From contig NC_020830.1 in assembly GCF_000152945.2 (NCBI RefSeq), forward strand, positions 2,428,501 to 2,492,500: DNA of 64,000 bases. The letters run 5' to 3'. The first letter of the stretch is position 1, and every line of letters begins with the position of its first letter. This document shows positions 55,713 to 64,000 of the stretch, piece after piece. The notes under the pieces were generated by a model. It was not told where the DNA came from. It did not search any database and saw only the letters and a program-made list of their open reading frames with translations. The position numbers were made by a program, and so were the translations under genes. This DNA is from Polaribacter sp. MED152 (GTDB taxonomy: Bacteria; Bacteroidota; Bacteroidia; Flavobacteriales; Flavobacteriaceae).

Positions 55713-56441
55713 ATGAGCATCTCCAAAAATCAACTTAAAGTTATAACTAGTTTGTCTCAAAAAAAGTATAGAGAAAAACATGGTTTATTTATTGCAGAAG
55801 GCGTAAAAGTAGTAGAAGAGCTTTTGCAATTTTCGTTAAAAGTGATGCAATTGTTTGCTTTAGATGGTTATGATTTGGAAGGTTATGAGGATGTAGTAAC
55901 TCGAATTTCTGAAGCAGAGTTGAAAAAGATAAGTAAACTAAAATCACCTAACAAAGTAGTGGGGCTTTTTAAAATTCCTGATGAACAACAGTTACAACAT
56001 AAAGGGTTTATTTTAGCATTAGATGAAATAAATGATCCTGGAAATTTAGGTACTATAATTCGTCTGTGTGATTGGTTTGGAGTACAACAATTGGTTTGTT
56101 CTAAGAACACTGTAGATTGTTACAATCAAAAAGTTGTGCAGGCTAGTATGGGTTCTTTAACTCGTGTTTCTATTAAATATTTAGATTTAGAAGCCTATTT
56201 AAATTCAACTAAAACTCCTATTTATATTGCTGATATGCAAGGTTCAAATGTTTATAGTTCTCAATTACCAGAGGAAGCAATTTTAGTTATGGGTAATGAA
56301 GCAAATGGAATATCTGATGCAGTTAGAGCAATTGTACAAAATAAAATATCCATTCCTAGATTTGGAGATACCCAAGAAACAGAGAGTTTAAATGTTGCAA
56401 CTGCAACAGCTATTTTGTTAAGCGAATTTAAAAGAAGGTAG
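55713..56441 (+). CDS. SpoU/TrmH-family RNA 2'-O-methyltransferase
   Basis: A 242-aa methyltransferase with a trefoil-knot SPOUT domain: motif 1 NDPGNLGTIIRLCDWFG, motif 2 VMGNEANGIS and motif 3 IPRFGDTQETESLNVATATAILL. A short N-terminal substrate-binding domain (REKHGLFIAEGVKVVEELL) resembles RlmB/TsnR types that methylate rRNA. The exact target base is not readable. It ends one base before the stop of the convergent porT gene. Confidence 0.92.
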   Translation: MSISKNQLKVITSLSQKKYREKHGLFIAEGVKVVEELLQFSLKVMQLFALDGYDLEGYEDVVTRISEAELKKISKLKSPNKVVGLFKIPDEQQLQHKGFILALDEINDPGNLGTIIRLCDWFGVQQLVCSKNTVDCYNQKVVQASMGSLTRVSIKYLDLEAYLNSTKTPIYIADMQGSNVYSSQLPEEAILVMGNEANGISDAVRAIVQNKISIPRFGDTQETESLNVATATAILLSEFKRR

Positions 56442-56442
56442 T

Positions 56443-57141
56443 TTACTCGAAAGCAAAGTTTAGAAAAATACCACGAGTTCCCATAAAGTTTACAGGAGCT
56501 GTCCACTGGCTATTTGGGTTGTCATCGTATTTAATTTCGTTGTTAAATGCAAAAACGCCACGAATGGAAGGTGAAAACTTGAAGAAGTTCAAATAAATAT
56601 CTATACCCATACCAACTTCGTACATAAAATTATGCGATTGCATTCTAAACTGTCCTGCAGAATTATCATCTTGATTTTCTGCATTACTAGAAAAATTATA
56701 ATCGTAAGAAACTCCAGCTAAAACATAAGGTCTTATATTTTTGTATCTATCTGTACTAAATTTTAAGATAACAGGTACATGTAAGTAGGTAGAGCCAATT
56801 TCTCTAACACTGTCTTGAGCAGTATCAATATGATTAAAGTAGATATTTTTTGAATTTGTAACCAAGCCTGGTTCAAAGCGTAAGTTCAGGTTTTTGTGTA
56901 AACGTAAATCTGCAATTAAACCAACATTAAAACCCAGAGAAGGTTCTACTGTAATATTGGCATTACTAATATTACTATTTCTTAAGTTTAGTTTAAAATC
57001 GTTTTGGTTTACTCCTAAATAAAAACCATAATGCAGTTTTCTTTTATCGAACGTTGGTAAATTTTCAACACGATCTCTTTGCGCGAATATTGATGCTGAT
57101 ATAAATAAACAAATAGTTAGAAGAAATACTTTTTTGGCCAT
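56443..57141 (-). CDS. porT: T9SS/gliding protein PorT (SprT)
   Basis: A 232-aa outer membrane barrel with a signal peptide (1-20) and the start FDKRKLHYGFYLGVNQNDFKL typical of PorT. Strand-like segments follow throughout and the last one ends in FLNFAFE. PorT/SprT is needed for T9SS-dependent secretion and gliding. The gene order nfu-menG-porT, with gaps of 4 and 2 bp, is one I recognise from Flavobacteriia and supports the call. Confidence 0.85.
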   Translation of the reverse strand: MAKKVFLLTICLFISASIFAQRDRVENLPTFDKRKLHYGFYLGVNQNDFKLNLRNSNISNANITVEPSLGFNVGLIADLRLHKNLNLRFEPGLVTNSKNIYFNHIDTAQDSVREIGSTYLHVPVILKFSTDRYKNIRPYVLAGVSYDYNFSSNAENQDDNSAGQFRMQSHNFMYEVGMGIDIYLNFFKFSPSIRGVFAFNNEIKYDDNPNSQWTAPVNFMGTRGIFLNFAFE

Positions 57142-57143
57142 AC

Positions 57144-57875
57144 TTATTTTCTTGCAGTATAAATTGTTGCTACCCCAAAAGTAACAGGATCTGCTTTTGT
57201 ATGAGTAAACCCATTTTTTTGCAAAATATTGTTGAACGCTTCTCCAAAAGGAAAAGAATTTGCTGATTCAGACAAATAAGAATAAGCACTTTTATCTTTA
57301 GAGAATAATTTACCTACGGTTGGTAAAAATAAATTGGTGTATAATTTATATCCTTGTTTAAAAGGAAATTTTACAGGATTTGAAGTTTCTAAAATAACCA
57401 ATACACCTGTTGGTTTTAAAACCCTTGCTATTTCTTTTAAACCTTTATTAAGGTTGGCAAAATTACGCACCCCAAAAGAAACTGTAATAGCATCAAAAGT
57501 AGCATCATCAAAAGGCATTGCTTCAGAATCGCCAACGATCATTTCTATTTTATCAGATAAATTTGCCTTTGCAATTTTTTGTTTACCTACTTCTAACATT
57601 CCTGCAGAAATATCTAAACCTACAATTCTATCAGGATTTAGGTCTGACATCATTAATGCCAAATCTCCTGTACCAGTTGCAATATCTAAAATTTGCCTTG
57701 GGTTGTTTTGGCCAACAATTTCTACAACTTTTTTACGCCATTTAATATCAATACCTAAAGATATTACTCTGTTTAAACCATCGTAGTTTTCAGAAATATT
57801 ATCAAACATTTGGGCAACTTGTTCTTTCTTGCCTAGTTTTGAATCTTTATATGGATTGATTTTTTCTGCTGACAT
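57144..57875 (-). CDS. menG: demethylmenaquinone methyltransferase
   Basis: A 243-aa UbiE/MenG-type SAM methyltransferase, last step of menaquinone synthesis. Motif [31 protein letters not shown], and [24 protein letters not shown] are diagnostic. In Bacteroidota the quinone is menaquinone, so the MenG role is expected. In operon with nfu and porT. Confidence 0.95.
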   Translation of the reverse strand: MSAEKINPYKDSKLGKKEQVAQMFDNISENYDGLNRVISLGIDIKWRKKVVEIVGQNNPRQILDIATGTGDLALMMSDLNPDRIVGLDISAGMLEVGKQKIAKANLSDKIEMIVGDSEAMPFDDATFDAITVSFGVRNFANLNKGLKEIARVLKPTGVLVILETSNPVKFPFKQGYKLYTNLFLPTVGKLFSKDKSAYSYLSESANSFPFGEAFNNILQKNGFTHTKADPVTFGVATIYTARK

Positions 57876-57879
57876 TTGG

Positions 57880-58785
57880 TTATCCGTTAATTGCTACAAC
57901 TTCGTTAATTTGATTTGGTAACATCTCTTTTAAAAGAGATTCTATTCCGTTTTTTAAAGTGGCTGTAGAAGATGGACATCCACTACAAGCTCCTTGTAAA
58001 ATTACGCTTACTACCTTGTTTTGCTCATCATAAGAACGAAAAGCAATATTTCCTCCATCACCAGCTACAGCAGGTTTTATATATTCATCTAAAATATCAG
58101 AAATTTGAGCAGGTATACCTTCTAACTCAACTACTGGTGCAACCACTTCTGGAGTTTTGCTAGTTTCTACAGTTGGCAAATCTTTAATAATGGTTTTGCC
58201 ATCTACTAAATATTCACGAATAAAACTTCTTACTTCTGCAAAAACTTCATTCCACTCAACCATATCATATTTAGTAACAGATATATAATTGTCTGAAATA
58301 AAAACTTCTTTTACAAATGGAAAATTAAAAATTGCTTGTGCTAAAGGAGATGATTTACTAGCTTCCTCAATATTTTTATATTCAACATCAGTTTGAGTTA
58401 AAGCTTTATTAGTACCAAACTTCATTACTGCAGGATTTGGTGTAACCTCTGCATAAACTTCTATAGCCTCTTTTTTTGATGATGTTGTTTCTTCGTTCAC
58501 AACAATATTTCCATCAGAAATATATGCTTCTATTTGTTCTGCAACCTCATCTTGTACATCTGCCCATTCTACAATATCAAAACGTTGAATGGCAATAAAA
58601 TTTGCAGTAATAAAAACCTTTTTTACAAATGGTAAATAGAATAGTTGTTGTGCTAAAGGTGAGTTTTTAGCTTCATCTATATTTGAAAATTCATAACTAC
58701 CACCATTAATTAAAACCTTTGTACTATTAAATTTTAATATGGTTTCGTTGGTAGTTTCTTGAATAGTAATTTTTGTCTCTTGCAT
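57880..58785 (-). CDS. Nfu-type iron-sulfur cluster carrier with duplicated N-domain
   Basis: A 301-aa protein. Two copies of the Nfu N-terminal domain (residues 9-97 and 109-198), each with the pattern SPLAQxxFxxPFVKxVFI and YxMVEW/DIVEW, then a linker and a C-terminal NifU domain (about 224-298) with the cluster-binding C267-S-G-C270. It would carry Fe-S clusters to client proteins. First gene of nfu-menG-porT. A -7 element (TAATTTTG on the minus strand, 58810-58803) is close upstream. Confidence 0.92.
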   Translation of the reverse strand: MQETKITIQETTNETILKFNSTKVLINGGSYEFSNIDEAKNSPLAQQLFYLPFVKKVFITANFIAIQRFDIVEWADVQDEVAEQIEAYISDGNIVVNEETTSSKKEAIEVYAEVTPNPAVMKFGTNKALTQTDVEYKNIEEASKSSPLAQAIFNFPFVKEVFISDNYISVTKYDMVEWNEVFAEVRSFIREYLVDGKTIIKDLPTVETSKTPEVVAPVVELEGIPAQISDILDEYIKPAVAGDGGNIAFRSYDEQNKVVSVILQGACSGCPSSTATLKNGIESLLKEMLPNQINEVVAING

Positions 58786-58802
58786 GTGCTTGTCGTAAGT
58801 TG

Positions 58803-58810
58803 CAAAATTA
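58803..58810 (-). promoter_or_regulatory. -7 element of the nfu-menG-porT operon
   Basis: Minus strand TAATTTTG; no -33 box at normal distance. Confidence 0.4.
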
Positions 58811-58837
58811 AGGTAAAAAACTCAATTTAAATAAAAA

Positions 58838-58868
58838 AGACCTTGTATTTATTTTAAAATACAAGGCC
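58838..58868 (-). terminator. terminator of the FadL-type gene
   Basis: Stem ACCTTGTATTT / AAATACAAGGC (one mismatch at the base) with a U-run on the minus strand. Confidence 0.8.
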
Positions 58869-58887
58869 TATTTAGGGATAATTTTTC

Positions 58888-60270
58888 TTACAAACTAAGT
58901 GATACTGAAGCTGTAAAAACTTTATTATCTAAAGTTAAGTTGGCAGCATCTACATTAAAGCCCGAGTAAAAGTTATACGCTGCAGTTCTATTACTATCAC
59001 TATATGATAAGTCTACTTTAAAGTTACCAAAATTATAACCAGCTCCTAATGAATAACCCTTTAAATCGTCTGATTCTAGGGCATTGATATCTGGACTCTG
59101 CTCAAAACGATAACCACCTCTTAAACTTAATCTATCTAACCTCCATTCTGCACCTACGTTAAAATTGTGTGTATTTTGATAATCATCTTGAAAAGACTGG
59201 TTTTCTTGTGAAAAGTCTGCACCAGACAATGTAATATTTTTAAAGTTTTTGTTGGTGTAGTCGAAACTTAAAAGACCATTTTTACCAAAAATTAATGCAC
59301 CACTAGCTGTTAATTTACTTGGCGTTCTTAATCTGTACACCAATGCTTGAGATGGAAAAAATCCGCCAGCTGTATTGTCATAAATTGCGCTGTCATTACT
59401 TACAAAAATTTCAGTATCTCCAAGATAGCCATCGTTATCTAAAATATTACTTTCTTCAAGAACTTCTGAAAACCAGGTAGGTGTTTGGTAAGATAAACCA
59501 AATCTAAAATATTGATTTGCTTTGTAGATAAAACCTAAGTTAGCAGAAAAACCTTGTCCAGAAGTAAAATTTTCTTGGTACAAAAAGGCATCTAACTCGT
59601 TACCATTAGAATCGCTATTAAATTCTGATAATGTAGATCGTTGACTGAAATTTAAATCATAAAAATTAAGAGCCAAACCAACATGTAATTTGTTTTGATG
59701 TACTGCAGAGAAACCAATGTTAAATTCACTTAAATCACCTCCATAGGTGTTGTTAAAAGCTTGTTCATCTGCAATGTTATAGTTAATTGGAGGATTGTTA
59801 TTATCTAAAGGAAATTCAGTAAAAGTTGCTACCCCACTATTACCTCTCGCATTAAAATCATCTGAAAAATCTTTTGTAAGTCTGTAGTTAAAACCAACTG
59901 CGAATTTATCCCAGCCAGAATTGCTAAATTCTCTAAATACTAAAACAGCACCTGCTTGTGAAAGATTAATAAATTGATTGTCATTCATTAATGAATTTCC
60001 ATAATAGTCAGATGTAATTTGTGAGTTTCTAGAATTAAAAGTACCAGTAAAACTACTATTATTAAATACAGATAAACCTGCAGGATTGATATTTATTGAT
60101 GAAATGTCTCCACCAAGAGCACCAAATGCTCCACTCATAGCTGTAAAACGTGCTGTACCTATATTGTCATCTTGAGAGAATAAAAGACCTAAATCTTGGT
60201 ATCCTAAAGATTGAGAAAAAGACACAGTTGTAAACGCGCTTAAAATCGCTAGTATTAATAATTTCTTCAT
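58888..60270 (-). CDS. OmpP1/FadL-family outer membrane transporter
   Basis: A 460-aa protein with a signal peptide (1-19), then the FadL N-terminal hatch pattern (ARFTAMSGAFGALGGDISSININPAGLSVF) and a long barrel. The family imports hydrophobic compounds such as long-chain fatty acids or aromatics; specificity unknown. It starts 19 bp after the stop of the low-complexity lipoprotein gene on the same strand, so they are probably co-transcribed. Confidence 0.93.
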   Translation of the reverse strand: MKKLLILAILSAFTTVSFSQSLGYQDLGLLFSQDDNIGTARFTAMSGAFGALGGDISSININPAGLSVFNNSSFTGTFNSRNSQITSDYYGNSLMNDNQFINLSQAGAVLVFREFSNSGWDKFAVGFNYRLTKDFSDDFNARGNSGVATFTEFPLDNNNPPINYNIADEQAFNNTYGGDLSEFNIGFSAVHQNKLHVGLALNFYDLNFSQRSTLSEFNSDSNGNELDAFLYQENFTSGQGFSANLGFIYKANQYFRFGLSYQTPTWFSEVLEESNILDNDGYLGDTEIFVSNDSAIYDNTAGGFFPSQALVYRLRTPSKLTASGALIFGKNGLLSFDYTNKNFKNITLSGADFSQENQSFQDDYQNTHNFNVGAEWRLDRLSLRGGYRFEQSPDINALESDDLKGYSLGAGYNFGNFKVDLSYSDSNRTAAYNFYSGFNVDAANLTLDNKVFTASVSLSL

Positions 60271-60289
60271 AATGTATGCTATCTATTTT

Positions 60290-61390
60290 TTAATTTCTTC
60301 TTCTACTAGATGATGATCCTCTACTAGATGTTCCTCTACTTGAAGAAGAACTAGATGAACTTCTTGATGCAGATGATCTAGACGAACTTCTTGAATTTGT
60401 AGAAGAAGACCTATAAGATCTATTTGATGAACTAGAGGCTCTATTATTTCTACTTGAACTACTTCTTCTTGAAGTAGAGCTTCCTCTTCTAGAGGTTGTT
60501 CCACTTCTTCTGTTCGTAGTTGTAGTACCTCTTCTACTGGTGGTTGTTGTACCTCTTCTATTTGTAGTTGTAGTACCTCTTCTTCTAGTAGGAGTTGTGG
60601 TAGTATTTCTTCTAATAGTATTTGTAGTTCTTCTGCCTGTAGTTGTATTTCTTACAGTGTTGTTATTTCTATTTCTAGTGTAGGCATTATTTCTTCTATT
60701 ATTTGCAATTACAGTATTTCTTCTACCATATCTATAGCCACTATTGTTATTATGATATCTATTATTTCTAAACCCTGTTATTCCAAAATTTGGTAAAAAT
60801 GGATGTAAATACCCACCATTCCAAAACCCTGAATATGGGTTTATGAATCCCCAGTTTGCATAAGAGGCATCCCAAGTATTGAACCCCCAAGGTCTTCCAA
60901 ATCCTCTTCTCCATCTCCAAGGGTTATTGAAACCCCAATTATTCCAACCACCAACAGCCCAAACATTAAAACCCCAATTTCTAACAAATCCGCCCCAATA
61001 AGGATTGTTTCTAAAGTTTAAATTCACAATCACATTATTATCTTCATAACCCCAAGGTTGTGCTCCATTATAGCTCGTGTTTTCTCCAGCAAATTCTCCG
61101 TTATTTAAGCCATCATCGTAATAATAGTCATCTACATCTGTAAATATTTCGTTATTATCAATATTTTGTAAATCCTCTAGTTTTTTAGTAAAATAATCCT
61201 CCTCATAATCATTATATTCCTGTTCATTTACAACAATAATTTTCTTTTCTTGATTTTGAGGATTAGTATCACCATAGATACCATCGTCATTATAAACACT
61301 CTGATATGTACCACATGAAACTAAAAATAAATTAGCCGTAACAAATAGTACAAGTTGGGTAAGCTTTACGTTCTTATAATGTAGTTTCAT
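60290..61390 (-). CDS. lipoprotein with aromatic middle and Arg/Thr/Ser-rich tail
   Basis: 366 aa, counted from the ATG at 61390, which gives a clear signal ending in a lipobox (LFLVSC, C26); an ATG 14 codons upstream extends the frame but spoils the signal peptide. Acidic segment (about residues 30-100), then a Trp/Asn/Gly-rich middle (about 115-215, WGFNVWAVGGWNNWGFNNPW) and a highly basic low-complexity tail (about 216-366) with RRGTTTT repeats and then Ser/Arg stretches. Some repeats have a 24-bp period in the DNA (60525, 60549, 60573). No known family; it could bind anionic polymers or stick to the FadL partner. The gene is divergent from proS. Confidence 0.75.
   Translation of the reverse strand: MKLHYKNVKLTQLVLFVTANLFLVSCGTYQSVYNDDGIYGDTNPQNQEKKIIVVNEQEYNDYEEDYFTKKLEDLQNIDNNEIFTDVDDYYYDDGLNNGEFAGENTSYNGAQPWGYEDNNVIVNLNFRNNPYWGGFVRNWGFNVWAVGGWNNWGFNNPWRWRRGFGRPWGFNTWDASYANWGFINPYSGFWNGGYLHPFLPNFGITGFRNNRYHNNNSGYRYGRRNTVIANNRRNNAYTRNRNNNTVRNTTTGRRTTNTIRRNTTTTPTRRRGTTTTNRRGTTTTSRRGTTTTNRRSGTTSRRGSSTSRRSSSSRNNRASSSSNRSYRSSSTNSRSSSRSSASRSSSSSSSSRGTSSRGSSSSRRRN
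60525..60596 (-). repeat. 24-bp tandem repeat in the lipoprotein gene
   Basis: GTACCTCTTCT-type units start at 60525, 60549 and 60573, encoding RRGTTTT plus one variable residue. Confidence 0.6.
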
Positions 61391-61542
61391 AATTGTTTGT
61401 TTTTTAATGTTATGCTTTATTTCTAAAATCATTACTAAAAACTCCTAAATTATAGTAATTTTGCTACTATTAATGTTAAAAGTGATTTTAATTAAATAAT
61501 ATTCACTTTAAAGGTAGCAACATTTGTGCCAAAGTTTTAAAT

Positions 61543-63021
61543 ATGAGTAAGAAGTTAACAAAAAGAGCCGAAGATTATTCTAAATGGTATAACGAATTAG
61601 TGGTGAAAGCAGATCTTGCAGAAAATTCTGCGGTAAGGGGTTGTATGGTTATAAAGCCTTACGGATTTGCAATTTGGGAAAAAATGCAAGCAGAATTAGA
61701 TAGGATGTTTAAAGAAACTGGGCATGAGAATGCATATTTTCCTTTATTTGTTCCTAAAAGTTTGTTTGAAGCCGAAGAAAAAAATGCAGAAGGTTTTGCT
61801 AAAGAATGTGCAGTTGTTACTCATTATAGATTACAGAATGATCCTGATAACGAAGGTAAGTTAAGAGTTGATCCAGAAGCAAAGTTAGAAGAGGAATTAG
61901 TAGTAAGACCAACCTCTGAAGCTATTATTTGGAATACCTATAAAGGCTGGATACAATCTTACAGAGATTTACCCTTGTTAATTAATCAATGGGCCAATGT
62001 TGTTCGATGGGAAATGAGAACACGTTTGTTTTTAAGAACAGCAGAGTTTTTATGGCAAGAAGGGCATACTGCTCATGCTACTAAAGCTGAGGCAGTAGCC
62101 GAAGCAAAACAAATGCAAGATGTTTATGCAGAGTTTGCTGAAAACTTTATGGCAATGCCAGTTATTAAAGGAGTAAAATCAGATAGTGAGCGTTTTGCAG
62201 GTGCTGAAGATACCTATACTATAGAAGCATTAATGCAAGATGGTAAGGCATTACAGGCAGGTACTTCTCATTTTTTAGGTCAGAACTTTGCAAAAGCTTT
62301 TGATGTAAAGTATACCTCTAAAGAAGGTAAGCAAGAATATGTTTGGGCCACATCTTGGGGAGTTTCAACTCGTTTAATTGGAGGTTTAATTATGACACAT
62401 TCAGATGATAATGGATTAGTACTACCTCCTAAACTAGCTCCTATACAAGTAGTAATAGTTCCTATTTATAAAAATGATGAACAATTAGAGGCAATTTCTG
62501 ATAAAGTAAACGCTATAAGTATTGAGTTAGGAAAAAAAGGAATCTCTGTGAAATATGATAATAGAGATACTTTTAGACCAGGAGCAAAATTTGCCGAGTA
62601 CGAACTTAAAGGAGTTCCTGTAAGGATTGCATTAGGCGCACGTGATTTAGAAAATGGAACGCTAGAAGTTGCAAGAAGAGACACTTTAGAAAAAAATACA
62701 ATTGATATTAATGATGCTGTGAGTTATATTGATGGTTTATTAAAAGACATTCAAAATAATTTATTTGATAAAGCTATAAACTTTAGAAAAGAGCACACTA
62801 CAGAGGTTAACGATTTTAAAGAATTCAAAAAAGCCTTAAAAAATACTGGAGGATTTATTTCTGCACATTGGGATGGAACAGAAGAAACAGAAGATCGAAT
62901 AAAGGAATACACTAAAGCTACTATTAGGTGTATACCAAATGATGCTGAAAATGAGCCTGGAGTATGTGTTTTAACTGGTAATCCTTCTGCTAAAAGAGTG
63001 CTTTTTGCGAAGGCGTATTAA
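61543..63021 (+). CDS. proS: prolyl-tRNA synthetase
   Basis: A 492-aa class IIa synthetase of the archaeal/eukaryal-like type (no bacterial insertion domain): motif 2 [37 protein letters not shown] and motif 3 [18 protein letters not shown]-terminal anticodon domain and an extra zinc-like domain ending in [18 protein letters not shown] with only a few cysteines. Single-gene unit. Confidence 0.97.
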   Translation: MSKKLTKRAEDYSKWYNELVVKADLAENSAVRGCMVIKPYGFAIWEKMQAELDRMFKETGHENAYFPLFVPKSLFEAEEKNAEGFAKECAVVTHYRLQNDPDNEGKLRVDPEAKLEEELVVRPTSEAIIWNTYKGWIQSYRDLPLLINQWANVVRWEMRTRLFLRTAEFLWQEGHTAHATKAEAVAEAKQMQDVYAEFAENFMAMPVIKGVKSDSERFAGAEDTYTIEALMQDGKALQAGTSHFLGQNFAKAFDVKYTSKEGKQEYVWATSWGVSTRLIGGLIMTHSDDNGLVLPPKLAPIQVVIVPIYKNDEQLEAISDKVNAISIELGKKGISVKYDNRDTFRPGAKFAEYELKGVPVRIALGARDLENGTLEVARRDTLEKNTIDINDAVSYIDGLLKDIQNNLFDKAINFRKEHTTEVNDFKEFKKALKNTGGFISAHWDGTEETEDRIKEYTKATIRCIPNDAENEPGVCVLTGNPSAKRVLFAKAY

Positions 63022-63048
63022 TTTTTTTGAAAAAAAAATAAAAAAAGG

Positions 63049-63078
63049 TTGCAGAATTTCAAAAACGTTGTATATTTG
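63049..63078 (+). promoter_or_regulatory. promoter of tRNA-Glu and rpsT
   Basis: TTG (63049-63051), 19-bp spacer, TATATTTG (63071-63078), 31 bp before the tRNA. Confidence 0.55.
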
Positions 63079-63109
63079 CATCCGCAATTGAGAGATAATT
63101 GATTGTTAT

Positions 63110-63181
63110 GGTCCGTTCGTCTAGGGGTTAGGACGCATGGTTTTCATCCATGTAACACGGGTTCGATTCCCGTACGGACTA
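63110..63181 (+). tRNA. tRNA-Glu (UUC)
   Basis: 72-nt cloverleaf: acceptor stem GGTCCGT / ACGGACT (one G-U pair), anticodon stem CATGG / CCATG with loop TTTTCAT giving anticodon TTC, T-loop GTTCGATTC, discriminator A at 63181. CCA is not encoded. Confidence 0.96.
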
Positions 63182-63216
63182 CAAAAGTTTTAAATAAAAA
63201 ACGAGAAAACAAAGTT

Positions 63217-63468
63217 ATGGCAAATCACAAGTCAGCATTAAAAAGAATTAGAAGTAACGAATCTAAAAGATTACGTAACAAATATCAGCACAAAACTACT
63301 AGAAATGCCGTTAGAGATTTACGTACAGTTGAAGATAAGAAGGAAGCTGAAGGTAAATTAAGTAATGTTATTTCTATGTTAGACAAATTAGCAAAGAATA
63401 ATATTATTCACAAGAATAAAGCTGCAAATTTAAAATCTAAATTAACTAAGCATGTTGCTGCGTTATAG
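63217..63468 (+). CDS. rpsT: 30S ribosomal protein S20
   Basis: An 83-aa protein starting at the ATG 63217 (MANHKSALKRI); a longer frame that begins inside the tRNA is spurious. Basic helical S20 pattern (SALKRIRSNESKRLRNKYQHKTTRNAVRD). It lies 35 bp after tRNA-Glu, with no promoter between, so both are probably on one transcript that is processed. Confidence 0.97.
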   Translation: MANHKSALKRIRSNESKRLRNKYQHKTTRNAVRDLRTVEDKKEAEGKLSNVISMLDKLAKNNIIHKNKAANLKSKLTKHVAAL

Positions 63469-63490
63469 ATTTTAATTTTAGAATATAAAA

Positions 63491-63523
63491 TGAAACTCTG
63501 ATAGAAATCAGAGTTTTTTTTTG
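63491..63523 (+). terminator. rpsT terminator
   Basis: Perfect 10-bp stem AAACTCTGAT / ATCAGAGTTT followed by a T-run. Confidence 0.85.
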
Positions 63524-63547
63524 CTCTAAAATTACGTAAAGTATTTT

Positions 63548-64000
63548 TTAGAAATCGTAGTTTTTGTGAGCATCTAATCTTATAAAGATAAATAGTAGGA
63601 TTGTAAAACCCCATAAAGATGATCCTCCATAACTAAAAAAGGGTAGAGGTATACCAACAGTTGGCAGTATTCCTATTACCATACCTATATTTACAATTAC
63701 ATGAAAAAATAGAATTGAAGCTAATCCATAGCCATAAATTCGACCAAATTTATTGGTGTGTGTTTCTGCTTGATAAATAATTCGAAACATAAGTAGCATA
63801 AAAAAGATGATTACCAAACTACTTCCTATAAATCCCCATTCTTCACCTACAGTACTAAAAATATAATCTGTATGTTGTTCTGGAACAAAATCTCCTTGTG
63901 TTAAGTTTCCATTTAAAAATCCTTTACCATACAATCCTCCAGAGCTTATTGTTAGTTCAGATTGATAAGAATTATAACCAATACCTTTATTATCAATTTT
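63548..64000 (-). CDS. rodA: rod-shape SEDS glycosyltransferase RodA, C-terminal part
   Basis: The last 150 residues are visible; the N-terminus lies beyond the right edge. SEDS-family signatures present: GYNSYQSELTISSGGLYGKGF, FVPEQHTDYIFSTVGEEWGFIG and GIPLPFFSYGGSSLWGF, typical of RodA/FtsW peptidoglycan polymerases. The PEQHTDYIF wording and the ending favour RodA over FtsW. Convergent with rpsT. Confidence 0.93.
   Translation of the reverse strand, partial: KIDNKGIGYNSYQSELTISSGGLYGKGFLNGNLTQGDFVPEQHTDYIFSTVGEEWGFIGSSLVIIFFMLLMFRIIYQAETHTNKFGRIYGYGLASILFFHVIVNIGMVIGILPTVGIPLPFFSYGGSSLWGFTILLFIFIRLDAHKNYDF

Noticed and set aside
60283..60504. 73-aa frame rich in Glu, Gln, Leu and Val, in another frame of the lipoprotein gene
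   Set aside because: It is a by-product of the Arg/Ser/Thr codon repeats in the real frame, which has a signal peptide and lipobox.
63103..63216. N-terminal extension of S20 running through the tRNA gene
   Set aside because: It overlaps a clear tRNA-Glu, and the ATG at 63217 gives a normal S20.
1..64000. Insertion sequences, phage genes, restriction or known defence systems
   Set aside because: No transposase, integrase, phage structural gene, restriction enzyme or cas gene was recognised in any frame.

Overview
The window is AT-rich bacterial DNA from the phylum Bacteroidota, most likely a marine member of the Flavobacteriaceae (Polaribacter-like; the genus cannot be fixed from the sequence). 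The evidence is the gliding genes gldB and gldC, a PorT/SprT protein of the type IX secretion system (T9SS), two surface proteins with C-terminal T9SS sorting domains, a TamL-type Omp85 lipoprotein, a FolK-deoxynucleoside kinase fusion, DnaG and AccD versions without zinc ligands, and many promoters of the Bacteroidota form TTTG - about 19 bp - TAnnTTTG.

Layout. 1-4.9 kb: the start of a dus gene, a small DUF4345-type membrane protein and a T9SS-exported GH16-like protein with eight Ig-like repeats. 4.7-8.3 kb: a divergent lipoprotein pair (M28 peptidase with PDZ; PD40 propeller protein) with an OB-fold gene and two EF-hand genes. Decayed copies of the pair's C-terminal ends lie on both outer sides. 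8.4-13.8 kb: lepA, a 56-aa membrane protein, a large outer membrane barrel protein and a YugP-type zinc peptidase. 13.9-21.9 kb: asparaginase, a five-gene ExbB/ExbD-type operon ending in an outer membrane barrel, a PAP2-like gene, rpoN and asnS. 22-34.5 kb is the most accessory-looking part: an OMPLA-like barrel gene, a TPR-membrane-LytTR regulator, a LuxR-type regulator, a giant leucine-rich-repeat (LRR) T9SS cargo gene containing almost three near-identical 1149-bp tandem copies and a one-base frameshift, then a membrane-anchored P-loop ATPase and a PAS-LuxR regulator. 34.7-44.2 kb: an MMPL/RND transporter, frr, pyrH, tig, clpP, clpX and dnaG. 44.2-44.8 kb: two paralogous 43-codon genes outside the long-ORF set. 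44.8-53 kb: nadE, gldB, gldC, folK-dNK, pnp, rpsO, accD and fba. 53-64 kb: tamL, a SpoU methyltransferase, the nfu-menG-porT operon, a FadL-type barrel with a low-complexity lipoprotein, proS, tRNA-Glu, rpsT and the end of rodA.

How it fits together. Most genes are core housekeeping: translation, protein quality control, replication priming, menaquinone, NAD, folate and lipid synthesis. A second theme is the envelope: proton-channel energisation (ExbB/ExbD), outer membrane assembly (TamL), T9SS and gliding (PorT, GldB, GldC), and T9SS cargo (GH16-Ig and LRR proteins). The best candidates for undescribed biology are the 43-aa paralogue pair at 44.35-44.75 kb and the LRR locus at 22-34.5 kb, where three regulators and a membrane ATPase surround one very large recombination-prone surface protein. 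Promoters and terminators listed are pattern matches made by eye.
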